Positions 17,733 to 26,980 of a stretch of DNA of 64,000 bases are shown here, piece after piece (position 1 is the stretch's first letter; each line of letters opens with the position of its first letter). The translations under genes were made by a program, and so were the position numbers. The DNA comes from Bacteroidaceae bacterium (lineage in GTDB: Bacteria; Bacteroidota; Bacteroidia; Bacteroidales; Bacteroidaceae). The DNA lies in NCBI GenBank assembly GCA_017503065.1, contig JAFVTT010000010.1:5942-69941 (forward strand), given 5' to 3'. The notes beneath the pieces were generated by a model. The model was not told the DNA's origin, searched no databases, and worked only from the letters and a program-made list of their open reading frames with translations.

Positions 17733-18372
17733 CTATCATTCTTGTCAGCCTTTCGTTCTCTGCACGAAGAAAACGGTTCTCTTCCTCTATACGCTTGATG
17801 TACTCGTCCTGCGACTTGCGGTAACCGGTACGGGCGGCATACATCCGCTCTTTTATTCCGCCTTCGGTGACGAAGCGTTGTTCCAGTTTCTCCACATAGG
17901 CACACATCATCTTGTCCGTCTGGTGGCACAGGGTAAGCAACAGGTTGGCAAACTCCTCAGCATTCATTCTTTCCACTAAGGGAGCATAGTCCTCAAAGTC
18001 GTTGTGCGAGTGGCAGAACTCCTTCAGACGCTCCTGTCTTGGTTCCGTTGAGGACCAGAGGCACAGATGGCGCGTGTTAAGGAAATCCACATAATCCTCC
18101 CTAAGTTCCTGCAGACTTCCACGTGCCACGTTCAGCAGTTTTATCTCCATCTCCGAACTGGTCATGCCGTCCTCGCTACCCTCTATGATGTTCTGCTTTC
18201 CCGACCGTGCCGCCTGCACCATCTGGTCCACAGTGCGGTCGCCATGGGGAGGCAGGAAACGCCTGCAGAATTCCACCGTCAACTGAAAGATGGCATCGCT
18301 CTTGCGATAGAAGAACAGATTCTTCCACACAACAGCCTTCTTCAGCACAGTGCCCTTCGTATTATACTCCAT
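17704..18372 (-). CDS. Four-helix-bundle protein (S23/IVP-like) with C-terminal coiled coil
   Basis: 222 residues. The first 125 or so resemble the small four-helix-bundle proteins related to 23S rRNA intervening-sequence proteins and Avd (VWKNLFFYRKSDAIFQLTVEF, QMVQAARSGKQNIIEGSEDG, LNVARGSLQELREDYVDFL). These are small positively charged proteins thought to bind nucleic acid. The C-terminal 60 residues (KSQDEYIKRIEEENRFLRAENERLTRMIEEI) form a coiled coil, as in the four-helix-bundle-suffix family. It is bordered on both sides by 10-bp CCTAGG-type repeats, and the downstream set overlaps its stop codon. The cellular role is unknown. Confidence 0.8.
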   Translation of the reverse strand: MEYNTKGTVLKKAVVWKNLFFYRKSDAIFQLTVEFCRRFLPPHGDRTVDQMVQAARSGKQNIIEGSEDGMTSSEMEIKLLNVARGSLQELREDYVDFLNTRHLCLWSSTEPRQERLKEFCHSHNDFEDYAPLVERMNAEEFANLLLTLCHQTDKMMCAYVEKLEQRFVTEGGIKERMYAARTGYRKSQDEYIKRIEEENRFLRAENERLTRMIEEIGGARKP

Positions 18373-18413
18373 GGCCTTTCTTTTCTTTGTAAGAGTTATT
18401 GTTTTTTAGGGCT

Positions 18414-18443
18414 CCTAGGTTGTCCTAGGTCTTCCTATGGTTT
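18414..18443. repeat. 10-bp tandem repeat, CCTAGG type, three units
   Basis: Units start at 18414, 18424 and 18434 (CCTAGG, CCTAGG, CCTATG). The middle unit is identical to one in the downstream array (CCTAGGTCTT), and both arrays lie in the same orientation around the four-helix gene. Confidence 0.65.
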
Positions 18444-18482
18444 TTAAAAACCCTAAATTCACTTTCCTCCTACAAAGATAGG

Positions 18483-18543
18483 AAAATATTATCAAGTAAC
18501 AAGTTTCTTAGTAATAAAGTTCTTACTAAGAAGGTTCTTACAT
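18483..18543. repeat. 61-bp direct repeat, left copy
   Basis: Identical over 61 bp to 20842-20902. It contains two perfect 10-bp inverted arms, TTCTTAGTAA and TTACTAAGAA, around an 8-bp spacer. This geometry resembles the core of a tyrosine-recombinase site. Confidence 0.85.
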
Positions 18544-18660
18544 GGTGTATTGGCTATATATACACAGAAATGGGACAGAACCATTAGTGTTGATTCTGCC
18601 CCATGAGATTTATATGAATATGCTGTCTGTTCTTTCCGCGTTAAAGAACTGGTATTATAC

Positions 18661-19308
18661 TTATGCCCCGAAGCGGAGGTCCGGAAATGCTTTGCCTTCA
18701 TATTTCTCCTTAATCATTTTCACACTTGCTTTTGTCATTATCTTTATCCATTCAATACCAAGTTCTTCTAATTCCGGGAATTTAATGTCTCTTATTCTTC
18801 TGTCTGCATCAACAATTACAGAATTGGGTATATTGACATCTCTAAATATGGTGGAAATATGAAATTTGACATCTTTGACAACTCCATGATTTACTCGCAC
18901 ACTTGCTACAATTCCATAATTGGATGGTTTGGCAAGAAGCATTTCCATTTGTTCTGGAGAGAGTTTCTGAAGAGATTCTACAATGGCTTGTTGTATTTGT
19001 GCGTTTCTTCTTAAACCATATTCAGTAGAATAGTATTTCTGCTGTTCTGCTTGTTCACTTTCAGTCAATTGCTTGTAGATTGTTGTGTCTTGTTTCTTTT
19101 TATGCAAATACACAACATCCATGTGTCCAAAGGTTTCACAAACTACACTGTCTTTAATATCAGTATTGTGGTGAATAATAATGGAACTATCTATTGCATT
19201 AAATTTAGTACAATAGAAATTCCTATTTATCAATGCGTTTGTAGGCATAAATGTACTAAAAATGAACATGAAGACAAATAATATTTTCTTTAACCTTGAA
19301 TAAACCAT
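18661..19308 (-). CDS. Secreted protein of unknown function
   Basis: I do not recognise this 215-residue protein. Residues 1-26 form a signal peptide (LKKILFVFMFIFSTFMPTNA). A charged, Gln-rich middle (QLTESEQAEQQKYYSTEYGLRRNAQIQQAIVESLQKLSPEQ) is followed by a C-terminal domain whose VRVNHGVVKDVKF ... DIKFPELEELGIEW pattern weakly recalls a TonB-C/AgmX-like fold; that resemblance is tentative. Base composition is visibly AT-richer than the housekeeping genes nearby. It lies with the next gene between the two 61-bp direct repeats and is probably transcribed with it (169-bp gap). Confidence 0.7.
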   Translation of the reverse strand: MVYSRLKKILFVFMFIFSTFMPTNALINRNFYCTKFNAIDSSIIIHHNTDIKDSVVCETFGHMDVVYLHKKKQDTTIYKQLTESEQAEQQKYYSTEYGLRRNAQIQQAIVESLQKLSPEQMEMLLAKPSNYGIVASVRVNHGVVKDVKFHISTIFRDVNIPNSVIVDADRRIRDIKFPELEELGIEWIKIMTKASVKMIKEKYEGKAFPDLRFGA

Positions 19309-19477
19309 AATTGAAAATATTAAAATGATTTTGTGTTACTTATTTATACCTAACGTGAGTTTGATCAATTTTCGTTATTTAATCTTGAGATAAATTGTAT
19401 CCATATCTATACAAAATTAAAAAAATAAGCAAAAAGAACAGTAGAAGTACTAGAAAAATCCTTACTTAATCAAGCTT

Positions 19478-20479
19478 TTAGTTTTCAAATCTATAATCAC
19501 TGAAATGCCATTTGCTCTTGTAGAATTTTGCTTTAAGGTATAAACATGGGAAAGGAGTTCCGTTGGCTGACCAATACGGAGCAAGGGTATTGCTAGGCAG
19601 CTGTTCGAAAGCATTACTAAGTATTGTCATCCATAAACGGTCCGTAGGACCTAACTCTTTTGGTAACAAAACACCAAGATGCACCTTTGTTCTTTCATCA
19701 AAATATAACATGATGCTGTATTCTGCTTCATCATCAAGAGATATAAATTGTTTGTCAATTAGCCGATTAATTTCACGTCCGAGCAACAACATCTCTTTTT
19801 CTGATTGGACGCGATAATCTGGTGTTAATTCATTTATCGTAATTTCACCTTTGTTTCTTTGCATTAGAGCTATGGTTTTGCAAAGTTCACTATTGGTTCT
19901 ATATATTTGAGAACCAACATTCTTAGTGTTTACTTCTACGCCCTGATCGTATACGACTCTTTTTATTTTAGGAGCAACAATGGAATCGCCATATATAAAA
20001 GGATAGAACATATGTATAATTTCACCACTAAACCATTTTGCTGGAATAAGAACCGAGTCTCTGCCCAACAAGCGATGTCCATATTTATTTTTAAGCTCTT
20101 CTAAAGCATAAATATTGGTTGAGTCAATGAGCAAATACAAAGTTGTATACTCTTTGTCATTAATATTATCGGACATACTAACAAATGTAGATGCTGTTAA
20201 TGAAATATTTCCAATAGAATTTAGACTAGGCAATAAGGTGACGTACGACAAGCTATTGTCGTAAACACCTGGTACTAATTTTCCGTTATAACCACAATGT
20301 ACTTTATTCAAGCAATTGATAGAAGCATTTGCTTTACATCTATCTTCATAATAAGAATAAAAATTACTTTTGTAATTTTCCATCCTATTATTTTTTATTT
20401 GCGAAAAAGAATTTGATGTAGTAAATAAACAAATTAGCGTAATATACGCAATTTTCATATATTTATTCATATCTATCAT
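19478..20479 (-). CDS. Secreted protein of unknown function, possibly DUF5030-like
   Basis: 333 residues with an N-terminal signal peptide (MKIAYITLICLFTTSNSFS). The start could be 20479, 20470 (MNKYMKIA) or 20458 (MKIAY). Visible features are IPAKWFSGEIIHMFYPFIYGDSIVAP, a segment with SIMLYFDERTKVHLGVLLPKE, and a C-terminal aromatic strand set. The sequence reminds me of the Bacteroidales DUF5030 family, but I cannot confirm it. No catalytic motif is evident. It is AT-rich, paired with the 18661-19308 gene and enclosed by the direct repeats, which suggests a mobile or exchanged cassette. Confidence 0.68.
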   Translation of the reverse strand: MIDMNKYMKIAYITLICLFTTSNSFSQIKNNRMENYKSNFYSYYEDRCKANASINCLNKVHCGYNGKLVPGVYDNSLSYVTLLPSLNSIGNISLTASTFVSMSDNINDKEYTTLYLLIDSTNIYALEELKNKYGHRLLGRDSVLIPAKWFSGEIIHMFYPFIYGDSIVAPKIKRVVYDQGVEVNTKNVGSQIYRTNSELCKTIALMQRNKGEITINELTPDYRVQSEKEMLLLGREINRLIDKQFISLDDEAEYSIMLYFDERTKVHLGVLLPKELGPTDRLWMTILSNAFEQLPSNTLAPYWSANGTPFPCLYLKAKFYKSKWHFSDYRFEN

Positions 20480-20841
20480 TTCTTTTGACTATAAGGAGGT
20501 TCTATAAATTCAATTAATCATTAGCGAATAGTCAGAACCTCTTTAAGGCTACCGCTAATGCGATTTTGGTGCCTCAAATTTAGCAAAACTTTTTCTAACT
20601 TTTGATAAAAATTCCGATGTTTTTTGGAGGGGGGGGTAATATACTGAATATCAAATATTATAAAGCTTTGTTATTTACACAGTTATCCACTCCTTGTGAT
20701 ATCTATAAATTTGTGTTAAGCGTGCTTGCTGTCTTCTATTCTATCGGTGAAATAATTTCCTTCTGCTGCTTTACCGAAAACAAAGGGATTTTCTTTTGTC
20801 ATGGCTCTGGTATATATAGGTTATGATGATGCAAATATATA
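20480..20841. other. AT-rich intergenic stretch inside the repeat-bounded cassette
   Basis: No supported gene. It holds a degenerate inverted element (20518-20571, TCATTAGCG and CGCTAATGCGATTTTGG arms), two minus-strand TAnnTTTG-like -7 boxes (20575-20582 and 20832-20839) without good -33 boxes, and a run of eight G at 20629-20636. Confidence 0.5.
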
Positions 20842-20902
20842 AAAATATTATCAAGTAACAAGTTTCTTAGTAATAAAGTTCTTACTAAGAAGGTTCTTAC
20901 AT
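20842..20902. repeat. 61-bp direct repeat, right copy
   Basis: A perfect 61-bp copy of 18483-18543 in the same orientation, 2359 bp away. The two copies enclose both AT-rich unknown genes and little else. Confidence 0.85.
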
Positions 20903-21018
20903 ATCATCTGTATCCTTGAAACAGGATAAAACAGGTTCTCTTTATTCAGGTGTGTATATCTTGCCCATTATTCTATCAAAAAACTTGCAAAATACATCTG
21001 TCATAAAGAATAATTCTG

Positions 21019-21026
21019 TAATTTTG
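21019..21026 (+). promoter_or_regulatory. Candidate -7 box for the PqaA-like gene
   Basis: TAATTTTG matches TAnnTTTG on the plus strand, 83 bp before the ATG at 21109. No good TTTG is seen 20 bp upstream, so support is limited to one box. Confidence 0.35.
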
Positions 21027-21108
21027 TCCTAGGTGATTTCCTTTCTTTTATAAAGAGAAATATCAATTTCACTAATATAATAAGTCTTGAATTTATTACT
21101 GAATCTGT

Positions 21109-22485
21109 ATGAAACGCTTCTTATATACATTGATATTGTCGGTGCTGTCGTGTGCGTTGTATGCACAAACAACGGCCGAAACCGCACTTGCTGATTACAT
21201 CAACAATGGTGACAATAGTTATAAGTGGGAAAACATAGACGAGAAACGAGGTGAGGGAGTGACGGCATACCGTTTGGAACTCACATCTCAGACATGGCAA
21301 AATATTGTTTGGCGTCATGAGTTGGTAGTAATCATTCCCGACGTGGTGGAACACGACGAGGCTTTGTTACACATATCGGGTGGTAGTGTGGATACTGAAA
21401 CAGGAAAACCCAATTTGCATGATTGGAATAACGGAACCATTGTATCGCACTCAGACATAGCGCGTCGTTGCAAGGCCGTAACAGCTATTTTGTGGCAAGT
21501 GCCATGCCAACCTCTCTATGACGGCAAGTACGAAGACGCTCTGCTTGCATATACACTCTACCGTTTCATGATGAGTAAGGATTACTCATGGCCGTTGTTG
21601 TTTCCAATGGTTAAGAGTGCCGTGAAGGCAATGGACGCTATTGAGACATTTGTTGCGGAGAAGAAATCAACAACAGTAAACAAGTTCGTTCTTAACGGCT
21701 ACTCAAAGCGTGGGTGGACAACGTGGATGACAGCTGGTTCGGGCGATAAGCGCGTAGTTGCTATTGCTCCTGCGGTGATAGATATCCTCAATATGCAGGT
21801 AAATGTGCCGTATCAGCGTTATATGTTTGGCGATTATAGTGAGTCAATTGGCGACTATGAAAATCTTACAGAGCAGTTGATTACTCCAGAGGGTATGGAA
21901 ATCGTTAAGATGGTAGATCCATATTGCTATAGAAAAAATTACGACATGCCTAAGATGCTATTACTTGGAACAAATGATCCCTTTTGGGCAACGGATGCTA
22001 TTAAGAACTATATTGACGGCATACCAGGTAAGAGTTGGACGGCATATTCTGTTAATGCAGGACATGATTTGAACCAAGAGGCTACAGCTACTTTAGAGGC
22101 ATTCTTCTATCAGAGTATCAACGACATGAAGTATCCTAAAATGGAATACAAGGTATCGCAATCAAGCAAGGGCATTGTGTTGAAGTTCAAGACAGACAAA
22201 GAGTTGCTCGAAGGTGTAGAAGTGTGGCAAACCGAGGCCGACAATAAGGATTTCCGTAAATGCGAGTTCAAACCAACGAAGGTAAATGGGGTTGCGCACT
22301 CAAAGCGTTTTAAAGTTGCGGTTGATTACCCTCAAAGCGGATTTAAGGCTTTTGTCGTGATTTTGAAGTATCGTCACCCAAGCAAACCTAATGCTACGTA
22401 CAACATTACGACTCGTATGTTCACGGCAGATAGCGATGAACTCTTTGACGAGGCATTTGAATTGCCACTCCTCCAAAATCAGTAA
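21109..22485 (+). CDS. PhoPQ-activated pathogenicity-related (PqaA) family hydrolase
   Basis: 458 residues with a signal peptide (MKRFLYTLILSVLSCALYA), so periplasmic or secreted. The sequence matches the PqaA-like alpha/beta-hydrolase family, including YTLYRFMMSKDYSWPLLFPMVKSAVKAMD and the nucleophile elbow GYSKRGWTTW with S199. The acid is probably the Asp in LLLGTNDPFW and the base the His in VNAGHDLNQ. The C-terminal 110 residues are beta-rich. Natural substrates of the family are unclear. It is the only plus-strand gene in the first 42 kb and is insulated from the convergent GH2 gene by a strong hairpin. Confidence 0.88.
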   Translation: MKRFLYTLILSVLSCALYAQTTAETALADYINNGDNSYKWENIDEKRGEGVTAYRLELTSQTWQNIVWRHELVVIIPDVVEHDEALLHISGGSVDTETGKPNLHDWNNGTIVSHSDIARRCKAVTAILWQVPCQPLYDGKYEDALLAYTLYRFMMSKDYSWPLLFPMVKSAVKAMDAIETFVAEKKSTTVNKFVLNGYSKRGWTTWMTAGSGDKRVVAIAPAVIDILNMQVNVPYQRYMFGDYSESIGDYENLTEQLITPEGMEIVKMVDPYCYRKNYDMPKMLLLGTNDPFWATDAIKNYIDGIPGKSWTAYSVNAGHDLNQEATATLEAFFYQSINDMKYPKMEYKVSQSSKGIVLKFKTDKELLEGVEVWQTEADNKDFRKCEFKPTKVNGVAHSKRFKVAVDYPQSGFKAFVVILKYRHPSKPNATYNITTRMFTADSDELFDEAFELPLLQNQ

Positions 22486-22545
22486 TAGTTTTATTGGAGA
22501 TGGACAGGTAAAAGATTTTTATTGTATACATTTCACAACACAAAA

Positions 22546-22583
22546 CATCCCCACAAACACTTTGTACAGTGCTTGTGGGGATG
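22546..22583. terminator. Bidirectional hairpin terminator
   Basis: A 15-bp stem with one mismatch (CATCCCCACAAACAC pairing with 22569-22583) and an 8-nt loop. It lies between the convergent PqaA-like and GH2 genes, 61 bp after the plus-strand stop and 25 bp after the minus-strand stop. Confidence 0.75.
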
Positions 22584-22608
22584 AGTGTATATTATATATA
22601 AGGTGCTC

Positions 22609-25600
22609 TTACTTGATCACAACCTTTTTGCCGCCGATGATGTAGATGCCCTGGGGGAGGGAGGTGGGAGAAGCGGTGTTGCCTACGAGTTGGCCGCGGG
22701 TGTTGAAGATGGGCATGGGGCTGTTCTCTGCAGATGGGGGTGTGCAGGGAAGGTCGCTGATGCCTGTCTCCACATCATTCACGTATGAGAAACGGAGTTT
22801 GTAACCATAGGTTCCGCTGGTTGGAAGTTTGTACTTGTCCAGCACGCCTGCACCGCAGGAACCGTTGCCGATACCAAGTTGGGCATAGTCGAAGTTGACA
22901 TAAACCCTGTCGGAGGCATCCATATTCCACTGATGCAGATACTGGTGCTTGTACTCGTCGGTATAGTTGTCCACGGTAAGGTTCACCTGACCTTCCGTCT
23001 CCACACGGATACCCTTGCCATCTTCGTTGAAGAAGGTAATCCAGCGGAGGTCCTGACGGTCGCCGCTTGTCTGCGGACGTACATAGTCCACATGGAAGTC
23101 GCTAACTGGCAGTTCGTAGATACCCAGGTCGGAACCCTGCTTGCGGTCGATGGTGTTGTCCAGAGGTCCTCGGGCATAGTACTGAGTAAGGGACAAATCA
23201 GAATCCAACTCCATGAGCATGCCTATACGGCGAAGATTGGTACCCCTGACGGTATAAGAGGCGTCAAGGTCTACAGAACCGTCGCGGTTTACGGTATAGA
23301 CGAACCTGTAGTTGCACAGGCTGCCGGTGGCATCCTCGGTAATGGTTAAGGCAGAGCCGTCAGCGCTTGCACTGACACTGAACGACCTGTTGTTTATACC
23401 GTTGCTTGTGCTATAGTATGGATCTGTTCCGTAGGGAGCATCGTTCTCCACCCAACGGTAATTGCTATAGACAGGTGCCGTGGATGCATCCGTAGCATCG
23501 GGGATGACGCTGATGCCACCCTGCTTCCATGAAGTAATGCCCTTGGAGGTGTCTACCGTCATGCTGATGTCCTGTCCCTCTATGGTATATACGGAACCGC
23601 TGTTTGTCAGTATGAGAGGTGTACCTGCGGTATTGTCGGGAGCAGACAGGGAAGTGCGCCCGGTCAATGCACATTGCGTGCTTGCTATGGCATATCCCTT
23701 TTCCGCCCATGAAGTAGGCTCTGCCAGGCATACGGAGAGGTTGAGAAGATATTCGCCATCCTCGGATACGGTACCATAGGGTATGGCAATGTCCTTTGAC
23801 CCGCCTGAAGGTATTGAAGGAAGGACGATAGAACCGTCGGCAACATCCATACCGTTGAGCAGGAGTTTCCATTCCAGTGTCATTCCCTCCAGATTGATGC
23901 TTTCGTACCTGTTGGTAACGGTTACGGTGCCTGTTGTCTGGTCAACATCAGAGAACTTTATATGCTGGTATATACGTCTTACCTCTGCCAGTTTGCCGGT
24001 GGGCTGGCGGTCGGCGGTGATGATACCGTTGTTCACGAAGTTGCCCTGATGCGGTGCCTCGGGATAGTCATTGCCGTTGCGGTACTTGTTGAAGCCGTTA
24101 ACTTTCAGTTCGCCGTCCTTTATGTCCTGTGGGTCAACGATTGCCTGGTCTACCCAGTCCCAAATGCAACCACCCATACCGTTCTTGCTGTTCTCCATCA
24201 CCTCCCAGTATTCCATCAGGTTGCCCACGGAATGACCCATGGCATGGGCGTATTCGCACATGAAATAGGGTTTGCCCACATAATCCACATAGGACCGGAC
24301 AGTGGGTACGTCCCTATACATGACACTGTAGATGTCCGTGGGGGAAGTTCCGGCACGAGTCGCACCCTCGTAATGTATGGGACGAGGATCAAGCGCACGT
24401 GCTGCATCGTAGGCATAGTTGAAGTTCTGTCCACCATCGCTCTCGTTGCCAAGACTCCATGACACTATGCTGGAGTGGTTTCTGTCGCGCAGAACCATAC
24501 GTGTGACACGGTCCACTATGGGAGCACGCCATGTGGGAGAGGTATGTATGCGTCCGCCGTCTGTCCAGTTCTTGTGGAACTCCACATCGGCCTCGTCCAT
24601 GTGATACATGCCAATGTAGTCCATCATGGCATTCATCTTGGGGCTGCGGGGATAGTGGCTTGAACGGAGTATGTTTACATTTGCCTGCTTCATCAGCACA
24701 AGGTCCTTCCACATGGTCTCTATGCCAACGGTACGTCCTGTAAGGGGATGTGTGTCCTGGGCATTAACACCCTTCATGAGCACACGCTTGCCGTTGACAA
24801 GGAACTGGCTGTTCCTGATGGTGGCCGTGCAGAAACCATACTTTGTGGCATGCACGCTTTCCTCATTGCCATCAGCATCCTTCTGTACAACCTCCACGGT
24901 ATAGAGTGTGGGAGAATCGCTTGTCCATGGCTTCAGGTCGCTGAGACCCTCAAACACCACGTCAAGTGTCTTTGAAACCTCTGTATTTGTGAAATCTGCA
25001 CTGCCCGTCTTTATCTGGAGAACATTGCCGTATGGTGAAATGAGGCGCACTTCATACTGCTTGCTTACGGTAAGGCTGTCCCTGTTGTACAAGGCAAGTT
25101 TAACGCTCATATTGCCTGACGTGGCATCATCGGAAAGGCTGCTTGATATGTAATGGTCCCTTACGAATACCTTTGGTACGGCCATCAGATAGACATCGCG
25201 GTGGATACCGCTCATGTGCCACATGTCCTGGCCTTCAAGGTATGAACCGTCTGTCCAGCGGATTACACGGACGGAAAGGTTGTTATCGCCCGTACGTACA
25301 TGCTTGCTGATGTCGAACTCGGCATCCATGTTGCCACCCTCGGTGTAACCCACATAATTGCCGTTCACCCATACATAGGCGGCAGAGTATATGCCATCGA
25401 AGTGCAGAAGTATGCGCTCATTGTCCCAACCCTCGGGCAAGGTGAAGTCCCTGCGGTAACTGCCCACGCTGTTCTTCATGCCATTCTTCATGGATATGTA
25501 CGGAGGATTGTCGGCAAAGGCATAATCCACATTTATATAATAAGGTGTACCATATCCCTGCATCTCCAGGCATCCGGGTACCGTTATGTCATCCCATGCT

Positions 25601-26868
25601 GAAGCGTCCACGTCATTGCCGTAGAACTCCTCCTGAGGCATTGTGTACTCGTCGTCGAGCACGTTCCATATCAGTTTCCATGTTCCGTTCAGGCTCATCC
25701 AACGGTTGCTCTGGGTGGGATCAAGCCATGCCTTCTCATAACGGGCATCGGCACGCATGGCATCTGTACTCTGGTAGGGGATGTATGTGGCATGTCCCTT
25801 TTCCTTGTTCTGCTCGAACACCTTTTCGTCCTGCCAGAAGATACCTTGCGGAAGATTGGCATTGTTTACCTTTGTGAAGGTGAAATGGGTGTCGGTGTTT
25901 CCGCTCTCCTTGGTAAAATACAACTCCTTGTCGGCACTTACCGCCAGATAATAGTATTCAAAGGATGGAGACCACTTGCTGCCTATGTTCTTGCCTACTT
26001 TGAGTTGGTATGCGTTCTCCACATCTTCAACCTCCAGTATCTCGAACATCTGGTTCCAGTTGGCATTTTTCTCATCATAACTCTGACTCCACTGAAGAGG
26101 CTTTCCAGAACTCTCCATGGCTGCGTCTATGCACTTGCCACAACTTTCGTTGAGCAACTGATACCAGGTAGTGCTTCCACTCTGGTACATGGGTATGCTG
26201 AGTTTCCACATCTGGCCGTATGCCTTTTCGTCGGCTTCTTCAACAATTATAAGCGCATCGTTTTCGTTACTGCCTCCGTTGGACAGAACAAGGTTGGTGC
26301 TCAGGCTTCGGATCATGTATGTGAAATATGGCAAAGGAATGGAATTGTCCTCTGCACTGACAATCTCCTTTAACTCAAAGTAGGTGCTGGTATTGGTGAG
26401 ATCGTTCATCATCCAGAGTTCACCGTTTTCGTATTCTGTCAATACCTTGCCAGGGTCTCCGGCACACAGTAACTGTATGGCAGAACCTGCTATGCCAGGG
26501 GAGTGGATATTGAACACCTGGTTCTGATTGTTGAGGTTTGGTTTCCAATGAAGCAGTTTGCCTGGATTCTTGCTCTCCAGCGCCATGTCTATGGCCAACT
26601 TGGAACCAATGTTGTAGAGTCCGTACGTACCCTCTGTTCCATCGCTGATAAGTGCCCACATCTGGCTCTTGTCGTTCTCGTCCGTACTTCCCATCACAAT
26701 AGGAGCATCGGGATTATAATTGCCATTGTTGGTAATGGCCTTACCTGTATTTGTGGATACAATACGGTACACACTGCCAACCGTCTGCGCATGTATACCC
26801 AAGGCAAATGTGCATGCCATTAAGGCAATGTACAGACGTCTGCCTGTTGATTTTCTCTTTTCATTCAT
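22609..26868 (-). CDS. Secreted GH2 beta-galactosidase with N-terminal ricin-like domains
   Basis: 1419 residues from ATG 26868 (MNEKRKST). After a signal peptide, residues about 30-335 hold two ricin-type beta-trefoil-like lectin segments (QMWALISDG, QVFNIHS, QMWKLSIP motifs). The GH2 part follows: sugar-binding domain (GTPYYINVDYAFADNPP), Ig-like domain, then a TIM barrel with the LacZ-type acid/base E809 in SWSLGNESDGG and nucleophile E872 in FMCEYAHAMGHSVGN, and a C-terminal bgal small chain. The last 45 residues (TGISD ... FNTRGQLV ... PQGIYIIGGKK) form a Por-type secretion tail. It probably acts at the cell surface on galactosides, with the lectin part anchoring the enzyme to glycans. 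It lies next to the GH84 gene. Confidence 0.93.
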   Translation of the reverse strand: MNEKRKSTGRRLYIALMACTFALGIHAQTVGSVYRIVSTNTGKAITNNGNYNPDAPIVMGSTDENDKSQMWALISDGTEGTYGLYNIGSKLAIDMALESKNPGKLLHWKPNLNNQNQVFNIHSPGIAGSAIQLLCAGDPGKVLTEYENGELWMMNDLTNTSTYFELKEIVSAEDNSIPLPYFTYMIRSLSTNLVLSNGGSNENDALIIVEEADEKAYGQMWKLSIPMYQSGSTTWYQLLNESCGKCIDAAMESSGKPLQWSQSYDEKNANWNQMFEILEVEDVENAYQLKVGKNIGSKWSPSFEYYYLAVSADKELYFTKESGNTDTHFTFTKVNNANLPQGIFWQDEKVFEQNKEKGHATYIPYQSTDAMRADARYEKAWLDPTQSNRWMSLNGTWKLIWNVLDDEYTMPQEEFYGNDVDASAWDDITVPGCLEMQGYGTPYYINVDYAFADNPPYISMKNGMKNSVGSYRRDFTLPEGWDNERILLHFDGIYSAAYVWVNGNYVGYTEGGNMDAEFDISKHVRTGDNNLSVRVIRWTDGSYLEGQDMWHMSGIHRDVYLMAVPKVFVRDHYISSSLSDDATSGNMSVKLALYNRDSLTVSKQYEVRLISPYGNVLQIKTGSADFTNTEVSKTLDVVFEGLSDLKPWTSDSPTLYTVEVVQKDADGNEESVHATKYGFCTATIRNSQFLVNGKRVLMKGVNAQDTHPLTGRTVGIETMWKDLVLMKQANVNILRSSHYPRSPKMNAMMDYIGMYHMDEADVEFHKNWTDGGRIHTSPTWRAPIVDRVTRMVLRDRNHSSIVSWSLGNESDGGQNFNYAYDAARALDPRPIHYEGATRAGTSPTDIYSVMYRDVPTVRSYVDYVGKPYFMCEYAHAMGHSVGNLMEYWEVMENSKNGMGGCIWDWVDQAIVDPQDIKDGELKVNGFNKYRNGNDYPEAPHQGNFVNNGIITADRQPTGKLAEVRRIYQHIKFSDVDQTTGTVTVTNRYESINLEGMTLEWKLLLNGMDVADGSIVLPSIPSGGSKDIAIPYGTVSEDGEYLLNLSVCLAEPTSWAEKGYAIASTQCALTGRTSLSAPDNTAGTPLILTNSGSVYTIEGQDISMTVDTSKGITSWKQGGISVIPDATDASTAPVYSNYRWVENDAPYGTDPYYSTSNGINNRSFSVSASADGSALTITEDATGSLCNYRFVYTVNRDGSVDLDASYTVRGTNLRRIGMLMELDSDLSLTQYYARGPLDNTIDRKQGSDLGIYELPVSDFHVDYVRPQTSGDRQDLRWITFFNEDGKGIRVETEGQVNLTVDNYTDEYKHQYLHQWNMDASDRVYVNFDYAQLGIGNGSCGAGVLDKYKLPTSGTYGYKLRFSYVNDVETGISDLPCTPPSAENSPMPIFNTRGQLVGNTASPTSLPQGIYIIGGKKVVIK

Positions 26869-26980
26869 AATATTAGTCAAGTTTTGGTGTTTCTACTAAT
26901 TAGTTGTACTCAAGTTGATTTATATTGTAATTGCCGGAATGACCTTATCAATGACATTATAAGTGCATCCAGACCTCAAC

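Noticed and set aside
20602..20826. Small plus-strand frame of 74 codons with an eight-G tract, possibly phase-variable
   Set aside because: No family, no promoter and it lies in AT-rich spacer; the G run is not in a supported gene.
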